Source: Caldilinea sp. (GTDB taxonomy: Bacteria; Chloroflexota; Anaerolineae; Caldilineales; Caldilineaceae). Taken from it: a DNA stretch of 9,969 bases. The notes beneath the pieces are model-generated. The model was given only the letters and a program-made list of their open reading frames with translations, was not told the origin of the DNA and did no database searches. Positions 1-7,406 of the stretch are shown here, in pieces. The stretch is from assembly GCA_026389955.1 (NCBI GenBank), contig JAPLGY010000604.1, positions 1 to 9,969 on the forward strand. Reading direction: 5' to 3'. The position numbers and the translations under genes were made by a program. The stretch's first letter is position 1. Every line of letters begins with the position of its first letter.

Positions 1-330
1 CAACGCAGCGTGCAGGATCTCGTTGCCGCCGATGCTGGCCAAATCCCCGTCCCCCTGATAGGTGAAAATCACCCGATCCGGCAACACCCGTTTGAGCCCG
101 GTCGCCATCGCAGGCGCACGCCCATGCGCTGCCACACAACAATCCAACAAAAAAGACTTGTAGGCCAACACCGCACAGCCGACCGGCGCCACACAGATCG
201 TCCGGCTGCCAATGCCCAGCGCATCGATCGTTTCGGCCACCAGCCGATGCACCGTGCCGTGCCCACAGCCTGGACAGTAGTGGGTCGGCACATCCGCCAA
301 CACCGCAGGACGACGATAGATCGTCTCCAT
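1..330 (-). CDS. vorA: 2-oxoacid:ferredoxin oxidoreductase, beta (TPP-binding) subunit, 3' end outside window
   Basis: This is the N-terminal 110 residues of the thiamine-pyrophosphate subunit of a CoA-dependent 2-oxoacid:ferredoxin oxidoreductase, which oxidatively decarboxylates a 2-oxoacid to acyl-CoA and passes electrons to ferredoxin. The motif HYCPGCGHG (residues 17-25) supplies C19 and C22, and C52 in PVGC is the likely third ligand of the family's [4Fe-4S] cluster; the fourth lies beyond the window. [14 protein letters not shown] (91-104) is the GDGD TPP/Mg-binding signature. The start is ATG at 330, preceded by AAAGGGAG at good spacing. The gene begins 86 bp after the alpha-subunit stop on the same strand, so it is the third gene of the operon; a gamma subunit may follow outside the window. 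The sequence style resembles VOR (2-oxoisovalerate) enzymes, but KOR is hard to exclude. Subunit letters differ between nomenclatures. Confidence 0.93.
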   Translation of the reverse strand, partial: METIYRRPAVLADVPTHYCPGCGHGTVHRLVAETIDALGIGSRTICVAPVGCAVLAYKSFLLDCCVAAHGRAPAMATGLKRVLPDRVIFTYQGDGDLASIGGNEILHAAL

Positions 331-416
331 GTGCAGCTCCCTTTCTTCTCCCCACACAAGCCCTCCCTCTCCAGCGCTCCGCCAGAAGCCCTCTGCTTTA
401 CTGCAAAAAACCCCCT

Positions 417-1490
417 TCAGGACAACGCTGCCCGCCCCGAGAGACAGGCCAGCTGCGCGAGCTCGGCCTCAATTTCATCGGACATCGGGATCACCCCCCC
501 CAGATGGCCCAGAAAACGCACCGGCACCCGCTCCCGCACAACACAACGCACCTCCTCGACCATCTGACCCGCATTCATCTCTACCACCAACACCCCACGC
601 AGCTGTGGGCAGATCGCCTCCAAAGGCTGCCGAGGATAGGGCCAAAGCGTCACCGGCCGAAAAAGGCCCGCCCGAATTCCTGCCCGCCGCGCAGCCCGCA
701 CGGCAGATTGGGCGATGCGCGCCACGGTGCCAAAGGCCACCACCAGATAGTCGGCATCCTCCACACAAAAACTTTCCCAACGCTGCTGCGTGGCTGCCAT
801 CTGCTGCAGCTTGGCCTGCAAACGAAGATTGGTCTGTTCCAGCTCCGCCGCATCCAGATAGAGCGAAGAGATCACGCGCGGGGAACGCCCTGCCGCCCCC
901 GTGAGCGCCCAGTCAGGCCGCTCGACTGCCAGCGCACGCATCGGCGGCATCTCGACCGGCTCCATCATCTGCCCCAACGTCCCGTCTCCAGCCAGAATCA
1001 CAAGGGTCCGCCAGCCAAACGCCAGGTCAAAACTGGCATACATCAGGTCGACCGCCTCCTGGACAGTGGACGGCGCCAACACCAATGGGTGAAAATCGCC
1101 GTGGCCAGCGCTGCGCGTCAACTGAAAATAGTCCGCCTGGCTCGGCTGAATGTTCCCCAACCCGGGCCCCCCACGCATGATGTCGACCAGAACAGCGGGG
1201 ACCTCGCTGCCAGCCAGATAGCTCAACCCCTCTTGCATCAGGCTGATGCCGGGCGACGAGGAGGAAGACAACGCACGTACCCCAGCACAGGCCGCCCCAT
1301 AGACCATGTGGATGGCAGCCACCTCGCTCTCCGCCTGCAAAAAGGTGCGCCCCAGCTCCGGCATGCGCCGCGCCATGTACTCGAGCAGCTCGGTCTGGGG
1401 CGTGATCGGATAGCCAAAAAATGCCTCCGCCCCAGCACGCACCGCCGCCTCCGCCAATGCCTCGTTGCCCTTCCACAGTTCGCGCGCCAT
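417..1490 (-). CDS. vorB: 2-oxoacid:ferredoxin oxidoreductase, alpha subunit (VorB-like)
   Basis: The 357-residue alpha subunit carries the pyrimidine-binding half of the TPP site and the transketolase C-terminal-like domain. Landmarks are GYPITPQTE (26-34), [16 protein letters not shown] (52-67), [13 protein letters not shown] (76-88), [18 protein letters not shown] (106-123), [10 protein letters not shown] (277-286) and VVEMNAGQM (302-310). These strongly recall proteins annotated as 3-methyl-2-oxobutanoate dehydrogenase subunit VorB. Length is normal for the separate-subunit family. I chose ATG at 1490 because AAAGGGGAG lies 8 nt upstream and the family begins with a similar short '[10 protein letters not shown]' lead-in; the frame stays open to 1631 but would overlap the ferredoxin gene with an unrelated sequence. 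It sits 80 bp after the ferredoxin-subunit stop. The exact oxoacid is inferred from family resemblance and from the neighbouring ilvD. Confidence 0.94.
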   Translation of the reverse strand: MARELWKGNEALAEAAVRAGAEAFFGYPITPQTELLEYMARRMPELGRTFLQAESEVAAIHMVYGAACAGVRALSSSSSPGISLMQEGLSYLAGSEVPAVLVDIMRGGPGLGNIQPSQADYFQLTRSAGHGDFHPLVLAPSTVQEAVDLMYASFDLAFGWRTLVILAGDGTLGQMMEPVEMPPMRALAVERPDWALTGAAGRSPRVISSLYLDAAELEQTNLRLQAKLQQMAATQQRWESFCVEDADYLVVAFGTVARIAQSAVRAARRAGIRAGLFRPVTLWPYPRQPLEAICPQLRGVLVVEMNAGQMVEEVRCVVRERVPVRFLGHLGGVIPMSDEIEAELAQLACLSGRAALS

Positions 1491-1570
1491 CGCACCCGCT
1501 CCCCTTTCTTCCCTCCGAAGGGCCTCCATGCCCCATCGACACCCCCAAGCAGGGAGCGCCCGGCTGCACT

Positions 1571-1804
1571 TCAACCAGCACGCCCCGCCGACTCCCGGTA
1601 GACCGTAAACACCAGATCCGGGCAGACCCACGCACAGACCCCACAGCCTGTGCAGCGGCGCACCTCTTCGTCCAGCTGGACCGGCTGATAGCCCAACGCG
1701 TTAAAGTGCTGGCCAGCAACCAGCACCTGCTGTGGGCAAGCCCGAATACAGAGGCCACACCCTTTACAACGGTCGGTTTGAATGAGAAGTGTCCCTTGCG
1801 CCAT
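1571..1804 (-). CDS. vorD: 2-oxoacid:ferredoxin oxidoreductase, delta (2x[4Fe-4S] ferredoxin) subunit
   Basis: A 77-residue bacterial-type diferric-cluster ferredoxin that moves electrons from the TPP subunit of the oxidoreductase to external ferredoxin. Two full CxxCxxCxxxC sets are visible: [11 protein letters not shown] (C13, C16, C19, C23) and [11 protein letters not shown] (C51, C54, C57, C61), each followed by proline. The 27-residue spacer between the sets is usual for VorD/KorD/PorD subunits. The start is ATG at 1804 with AAAGGAGA 7 nt upstream. It is the first gene of the vorD-vorB-vorA run and is preceded by a likely promoter at 1881-1910. Because alpha and beta genes follow directly, a dedicated subunit is much more likely than a free-standing ferredoxin. 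Confidence 0.94.
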   Translation of the reverse strand: MAQGTLLIQTDRCKGCGLCIRACPQQVLVAGQHFNALGYQPVQLDEEVRRCTGCGVCAWVCPDLVFTVYRESAGRAG

Positions 1805-1850
1805 GGAGGCTCTCCTTTGAGCAACTCACCGGCATCTGCACCCAACAACT

Positions 1851-1873
1851 GGCAAGACCGCGGGACCCTTGCC
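1851..1873 (-). other. 5' leader stem-loop of the vor mRNA
   Basis: GGCAAG (1873-1868) pairs perfectly with CUUGCC (1856-1851) around an 11-nt loop. This places a 6-bp stem at the very 5' end of the transcript predicted from the 1881-1910 promoter. It has no U-run, so it is not a terminator; a 5'-end protective stem is the simplest reading. It could also be chance. Confidence 0.3.
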
Positions 1874-1880
1874 TACCTCA

Positions 1881-1910
1881 ATTGTACACCCCACCCCCCG
1901 CCCATGTCCA
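1881..1910 (-). promoter_or_regulatory. Sigma70-type promoter for the vor operon
   Basis: On the minus strand a -35 TGGACA (1905-1910) and a -10 TACAAT (1881-1886) each match the consensus at 5 of 6 positions and are separated by 18 bp. The predicted first base is an A at about 1874, giving a leader of roughly 70 nt before the vorD ATG. The spacer is extremely G-rich on the non-template strand. Prediction is by eye only. Confidence 0.55.
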
Positions 1911-2010
1911 TCCCCCCTTTTTCAGCAGGGATGCGCAGACGCCAGGGCCGGTCGCCCACAAGCTTGGGCTGGGCAGCGCCAGGGATACGCTGCTGTGTCA
2001 ATGCCACGAC

Positions 2011-2037
2011 GCGTGCCGCCCAGGGCGGACGGCACGC
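2011..2037 (-). terminator. Inverted repeat after ilvD, weak terminator candidate
   Basis: GCGTGCCG (2011-2018) and CGGCACGC (2030-2037) form a perfect 8-bp GC-rich stem with an 11-nt loop, starting 14 nt after the ilvD stop. No T-run follows on either strand, so it is not a textbook intrinsic terminator. It may be a 3'-end stabilising hairpin or a Rho-assisted end. The rest of the 2051-1805 gap holds only the vor promoter and leader. Confidence 0.35.
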
Positions 2038-2051
2038 ACGCGCTCAACTCG

Positions 2052-3746
<1,695 letters not shown>

Positions 3747-3791
3747 GAAGCTATCCTCCCCTTTCTTGTAGGTTGAACAGTGACCACACCT

Positions 3792-3821
3792 ATTGTACCC
3801 TTTCCCGCTTGCAAAAGAAAA
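3792..3821 (-). promoter_or_regulatory. Likely ilvD promoter
   Basis: A good -10, TACAAT (3792-3797, 5 of 6), occurs in the 90-bp gap upstream of ilvD. The best -35 at 18 bp is only TTTTCT (3816-3821), which is weak. The predicted start is a G near 3785, giving a leader of about 39 nt. A C8 run (3825-3832) next to GGG lies just after the DUF6941-like stop; it forms no convincing terminator. Confidence 0.4.
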
Positions 3822-3836
3822 GGGCCCCCCCCAATT

Positions 3837-4241
3837 TTACGAGGCGTGTGCGGCGCTCGGCACGACCGTCAGCGGAATTTCAGCCACCGTCTCGTCGTCG
3901 ACCAGAACGCGAAACTCATAGTCGCCAAACGCTCGAAAAGAAAGATTGGTGAGGTCAAAGATCTGATTGACCATGACAGAACGCCCATCCTGCGCCGGCT
4001 GGAGCAGAAACTCGGCGGACAACGACAGCAGCTCCTGCCCATCAGCGTCGACCAGCACAATCCGCAGAGCATGAAGCCCAGCCTCGCCAGGGTCAAACGC
4101 AAATTGGGTCACGACCTTCATCTGCGCGTGGACGGCAGGGATCCTCGGCGCGCTGAGGGTCGTGAAAATCCCCAAAATGTTGAGCTTGTGTTCGATCGAC
4201 AGACCCGCATAGTCGGCCAGAACCGCAATTCGTGTCTTCAT
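3837..4241 (-). CDS. DUF6941-like protein of unknown function
   Basis: A 134-residue soluble protein with no signal peptide or membrane segment. It opens [19 protein letters not shown], followed by [10 protein letters not shown] and later [19 protein letters not shown]. This order of a short beta strand with 'LADYA', then 'KLNILGIF', then 'G-H-L-IVLVDxDG', matches my recollection of the DUF6941 family, predicted beta-rich and of unknown role. The C-terminal half (FLLQ..., [23 protein letters not shown]) also reads as a beta-sandwich. I chose ATG at 4241 because conserved sequence begins there; the open frame reaches 4328 but would run through the inverted repeat. The Shine-Dalgarno is poor (GAAGAG, 11 nt away). 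It is preceded by a promoter plus hairpin (4274-4371) and followed by ilvD 90 bp on. Confidence 0.8.
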   Translation of the reverse strand: MKTRIAVLADYAGLSIEHKLNILGIFTTLSAPRIPAVHAQMKVVTQFAFDPGEAGLHALRIVLVDADGQELLSLSAEFLLQPAQDGRSVMVNQIFDLTNLSFRAFGDYEFRVLVDDETVAEIPLTVVPSAAHAS

Positions 4242-4273
4242 GCACGGTGTGCGCTCTTCAGAAAATTTTCCAT

Positions 4274-4340
<67 letters not shown>

Positions 4341-4342
4341 AT

Positions 4343-4371
4343 ACTATACACAATAATGGGAGAAATGTCTA
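4343..4371 (-). promoter_or_regulatory. Sigma70-type promoter upstream of hairpin and DUF6941-like gene
   Basis: On the minus strand, -35 TAGACA (4366-4371) and -10 TATAGT (4343-4348) each match the consensus at 5 of 6 positions with the ideal 17-bp spacer. The predicted first base is A at about 4336. The surrounding 4341-4400 stretch is AT-rich against a GC-rich background, as expected for a promoter. No alternative promoter is evident between the hairpin and the 4241 start codon. Confidence 0.6.
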
Positions 4372-4424
4372 GCCCCCAATTGCGCACAAATCCTTAAATT
4401 TTTCAGGACAATTGTCGGGCAGCG

Positions 4425-5948
4425 CTACAGCTGCTGCAGCCAGCGGGTCAGCTGGCCTCGATTCAACACGAGCTGCACCGCAAGATAGACGATGGCGCCG
4501 CCGAGGCCGCCAACCGCCACAAAGAGCGTATCGGCCAGGCCGGCTCTGCCAAACAGCCAGAGCGCCGCCACCATCAGCAGCGCTGCGCCTGCACTCTGAG
4601 CCAGCGTGCGCAGCAGCATCCTGCCGTCGATCCCCTGCAGCGAAGCACCCACCACCCAGAAGTAGGCGACAGCCAGCCCCGCCGAGGCCAACGAAGAGGC
4701 CCAGGCCACCCCGTAGATTCCCAACGGGCCGACCAGCCACAGGCTCAACACCGCCAGCGCCAGCACCCAGCCCAGACTCGCCCACATGGGCAGCCAGGTG
4801 TTGTGGCGCGCATACAACGCCAACGACAGGATGTCGACCGCCGAATCTGCCAGCAGACGCACAGCCAGAATCGCAACCAAGGCGTAGACCATCTCCAGGC
4901 TGGCGCTGTCCAGGGCTTGCCCAGGAAACAGAAAACGCATGGCCGGCATCCCCAGCGCCAGAAGTCCAGCGCCCGCCGGGATGACCAGCGCCAGCACAGC
5001 GCAGAGCCCTGCAGTCGTCGTCTGACGCAGGTTGACCAGGTCTCCGCTGTTGTACTGGCGTGCCATCGTCGGAAAGAGAACTGTGGCAATGGCCTGGGCA
5101 AAGAGCCCGCGCGGCATGGAGGCCATGATCAGCAGAGCAAAAAAATACGCCGACAAACTCCCCGCCGCCAGGCCCGAGGCCAGCCGCACAATCAACAGGT
5201 CAGCAGCCTGCACAGCTCCGATGGTGACCAGGCGCGGCCAGAAGAGCCGCCACAGGTTGGCCAGCGCAGGCTCGCGGAACTGCCAGGTCAGCCGAATCTG
5301 CAGCCGTTTCAGCGCCGGTGCCTGCACCGCCAAAATCATCCACGCACCGACCACCAGCCCCCAGGCAGCGCTGACAATTCCCCACCGCCCGGCCAGCAGC
5401 CACACCCCCAGGATCTGCCCGAGATCGATCAGCACCGTGCCCAGCGCAGGGGTCACAAAGTGATCGTGGGCCTGCAGGATATTGGCGTAGACACTGCCGA
5501 CAGCATAAAAAAACATCGCAACCATCAAGACCTGGATCAGCTGCGCTGTCAGCTGCTGTTGTTCAGGAGAAAATCCAGGCGCCAGCAAGGTGGCGGTCAG
5601 CCAGGGCGCGCCGAAAAGCACCGCCACACTCACCCCCCCCATCCCTGCCGCTGTCAGGGTGACCACAGCACCTGCCAGGCGTTCTGCGCTGGCGCGCTCG
5701 CGTGCAACCAGGGCCGCTGTATAGACCGGGACAAAAGCGGCAGCCACCGCCCCGCCCGCCAGCATGGAGACCAGGAGTTCAGGAAACTGGTAGGCCGCAG
5801 CAAAGGCATCCGCCGCCGCGCCGATGCCAAACCACTGTGTCATCAACAACAGTTTGACAAAGCCGGTCAGCCGGCTCAGGCCATAAAATAGCATCACCAC
5901 CGCAGATGAGCGGACCAGAAAACGTACGTGCGTCACGTCTGGGTTCAA
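4425..5948 (-). CDS. murJ: MurJ/MviN-family lipid flippase, divergent
   Basis: A 507-residue, strongly hydrophobic polytopic membrane protein of the MOP-exporter MurJ/MviN family, which flips lipid II across the inner membrane for peptidoglycan synthesis. Family hallmarks are SRLTGFVK (25-32), ADAFAAAYQFPELL (46-59), AGGAVAAAFVPVY (64-76), MPRGLFAQAIATVLFP (278-293) and about 14 predicted helices; length is usual. By eye against E. coli MurJ, R26 matches Arg18, but K32, V60 and I274 occupy the places of Arg24, Arg52 and Arg270. Substrate is therefore less certain than the fold; it may carry another undecaprenyl-linked sugar. The start is TTG at 5948, overlapping the upstream gene's TGA by 4 bp, with no clear Shine-Dalgarno, so translation is probably coupled. 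The next in-frame ATG (residue 19) would cut into the first helix region. Confidence 0.9.
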   Translation of the reverse strand: MNPDVTHVRFLVRSSAVVMLFYGLSRLTGFVKLLLMTQWFGIGAAADAFAAAYQFPELLVSMLAGGAVAAAFVPVYTAALVARERASAERLAGAVVTLTAAGMGGVSVAVLFGAPWLTATLLAPGFSPEQQQLTAQLIQVLMVAMFFYAVGSVYANILQAHDHFVTPALGTVLIDLGQILGVWLLAGRWGIVSAAWGLVVGAWMILAVQAPALKRLQIRLTWQFREPALANLWRLFWPRLVTIGAVQAADLLIVRLASGLAAGSLSAYFFALLIMASMPRGLFAQAIATVLFPTMARQYNSGDLVNLRQTTTAGLCAVLALVIPAGAGLLALGMPAMRFLFPGQALDSASLEMVYALVAILAVRLLADSAVDILSLALYARHNTWLPMWASLGWVLALAVLSLWLVGPLGIYGVAWASSLASAGLAVAYFWVVGASLQGIDGRMLLRTLAQSAGAALLMVAALWLFGRAGLADTLFVAVGGLGGAIVYLAVQLVLNRGQLTRWLQQL

Positions 5949-7321
5949 AACATCAGCGGGGTGGCCAGCCGGCGCGCCACAAACTGCCCATCGTTTTGCG
6001 TGCCGATGTACTGCTCATCTTCGACGATCACCTTTCCCCGCAGCAACACGGTGCGCGGCCAGCCACAAACCTCGATCCCCTCGTAAGGAGTCCAGCCAGC
6101 AGCTTCATGCAGGGTGTCCGGGGCCAGATAGCGCACCCGCCGGGGGTCAAAGATGACCAGATCGGCGTCGCAGCCAGGGGCCAGCCGCCCCTTGCGCCCC
6201 AACCCCATCCAGCGAGCCGCATTGCTCGCACAGACCTGCACCCACCGCTCCAGACTCAACAGCCCCTGGTTGACCCCAAAATGGTGCACCAACGCCAGGC
6301 GCGCCTCGATACTCGGCACCCCGCCTGGAATCTGGGTGAAATCAGGCTGCGCTTTGTCAGCGACGGACCAGGGACAGTGGTCTGTGCTCACCACCTGCAG
6401 CGAATCCTGGGCCAGCGCCTGCCAGAGCATGCGGTTGTCCTCGACCGAACGCAGGGGAGGAGCACAGACAAAGAGTTCGCCGTTCAGCCCCCCCAGGTGC
6501 TCTTCTGCGTTCAACAACAGATACTGCGGACAGGTTTCCCCCCAAATATCGATGCGGCGCTGTCGGGCACGCAGGATCTCCAACACCCCCTCCTGGCACC
6601 CCACATGAAAGATATACAGCGGACAGCTGGCCAGATCGGCCAGCTCGGCCGCACGGTAGATCGCGCTCGCCTCCAACGATGCAGGGCGGGTGTAGGCATG
6701 CCAGATCGGCTCGACATGGCCTTCGGCCAGCGCCTCGGCGCGCAGGTATTCGAGCACAGGACCGGTTTCGCTGTGCAGCACCGTGCGCCCCCCTGCCTCG
6801 CCCACCGCAGTCAACGCGCGCAACAAGGCGACATCGTCCAGCATCAGCCCCGCATAGGCCTGATACATTTTGAAGGTCGGGCACCCGGCAGCCACAGCTG
6901 CGGCGACTTCGTCCAATCCATGTGGTTGACTGGCATGCCAGGTCGGCACCGTCATGTGCAGGCCAAAATCGACAGCCACCTGGCCCAGCGCCTCACTGCG
7001 CCGCTGTTCGAGCGCCTCCAGCATGGACTGGCCCGCCTGGGGCTCGACAAAATCGATCACGGTGGTCGTCCCACCACATGCTGCAGCCACCGTGCCGGTG
7101 GCAAAGCTGTCTGCGCTGACCCGCCCGGCCAACGGCATCTGCAAATGCACGTGGGGGTCTATCGCCCCTGGTAATACATAACAGTCGGCCGCGTCGATCG
7201 TGCGCTTCCCGACCAGTGCCGTCCCAACCGCAGCGATCTGCCCTTGGTGCACCGCCAGATCGCCGTGGGTGACACCGTCTGCATTGACCAAAATTCCGTT
7301 GCGAATCACCAGCTCGTACAT
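5945..7321 (-). CDS. hydA: Dihydropyrimidinase/D-hydantoinase-family cyclic amidohydrolase
   Basis: A 458-residue TIM-barrel metallo-amidohydrolase that opens cyclic amides such as dihydropyrimidines, hydantoins or allantoin. All six binuclear-metal ligands are present: H57 and H59 (DPHVH), carboxylated K151 (TFKMYQAY), H183 (LHSET), H239 (IFHVG) and D314 (STDHCPW). Y156, five residues after the lysine, matches the stereo-gating tyrosine of D-hydantoinases. GxPSIEARLALVHH (334-347) and NAARWMGLGRKGRLAPGCDADLVI (367-390) are typical of hydantoinase/allantoinase/dihydroorotase relatives. Length is typical for the family. The start is ATG at 7321 with GAGGAG 6 nt upstream. It lies 85 bp after ftsK and its TGA overlaps the murJ start. 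Substrate cannot be fixed from sequence; no other pyrimidine- or purine-degradation genes are visible nearby. Confidence 0.9.
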   Translation of the reverse strand: MYELVIRNGILVNADGVTHGDLAVHQGQIAAVGTALVGKRTIDAADCYVLPGAIDPHVHLQMPLAGRVSADSFATGTVAAACGGTTTVIDFVEPQAGQSMLEALEQRRSEALGQVAVDFGLHMTVPTWHASQPHGLDEVAAAVAAGCPTFKMYQAYAGLMLDDVALLRALTAVGEAGGRTVLHSETGPVLEYLRAEALAEGHVEPIWHAYTRPASLEASAIYRAAELADLASCPLYIFHVGCQEGVLEILRARQRRIDIWGETCPQYLLLNAEEHLGGLNGELFVCAPPLRSVEDNRMLWQALAQDSLQVVSTDHCPWSVADKAQPDFTQIPGGVPSIEARLALVHHFGVNQGLLSLERWVQVCASNAARWMGLGRKGRLAPGCDADLVIFDPRRVRYLAPDTLHEAAGWTPYEGIEVCGWPRTVLLRGKVIVEDEQYIGTQNDGQFVARRLATPLMF

Positions 7322-7336
7322 GGATCACTCCTCGTT

Positions 7337-7357
7337 GCTTCGTTGAACCAACGAAGC
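7337..7357 (-). other. Hairpin just upstream of the amidohydrolase ribosome-binding site
   Basis: GCTTCGTTG (7337-7345) and CAACGAAGC (7349-7357) form a perfect 9-bp inverted repeat with a 3-nt loop. It is followed within a few bases by the AACGAGGAG Shine-Dalgarno stretch of the 7321 start. There is no T-run, so it does not look like an ftsK terminator. It could be an mRNA processing or translation-control stem, or a protein-binding operator. No convincing promoter was seen in 7322-7406. Confidence 0.45.
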
Positions 7358-7406
7358 GTCCCTCTGCCCATTCCTGACACCAAACCTGTTCGCCTGGAAG
7401 ACCGGC

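Noticed and set aside
331..416. T6 run after the vorB stop as an intrinsic terminator
   Set aside because: The only nearby stem is 5 bp with a wobble pair and lies 9 nt before the T-run, and the beta gene that must be co-expressed follows directly.
504..1601. Plus-strand open frame of 365 codons opposite vorB, and similar ones at 4803-5891 and 8637-9560
   Set aside because: Composition is typical of antisense frames in GC-rich DNA, with no recognisable motifs and no ribosome-binding site supporting them.
1491..1631. N-terminal extension of the alpha subunit to 1631
   Set aside because: The extra 47 residues are low-complexity and overlap vorD, whereas ATG 1490 has a strong Shine-Dalgarno and fits the family start.
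3822..3839. GGGGGGGGCCC followed by TTTTCTTTT after the DUF6941-like stop as a terminator
   Set aside because: Only three G-C pairs can form and the T-run is interrupted, so the stem is too weak to call.
4407..4416. 10-bp palindrome GACAATTGTC between murJ and the promoter
   Set aside because: A possible operator half-site, but a single AT-centred 10-bp palindrome is expected by chance often enough that I cannot support it as a feature.
5906..7174. Long plus-strand open frame of 422 codons opposite the amidohydrolase
   Set aside because: It is rich in His, Arg, Pro and Gln with no domain-like pattern, and lies wholly antisense to a gene with all catalytic residues intact; a usual GC-rich shadow.
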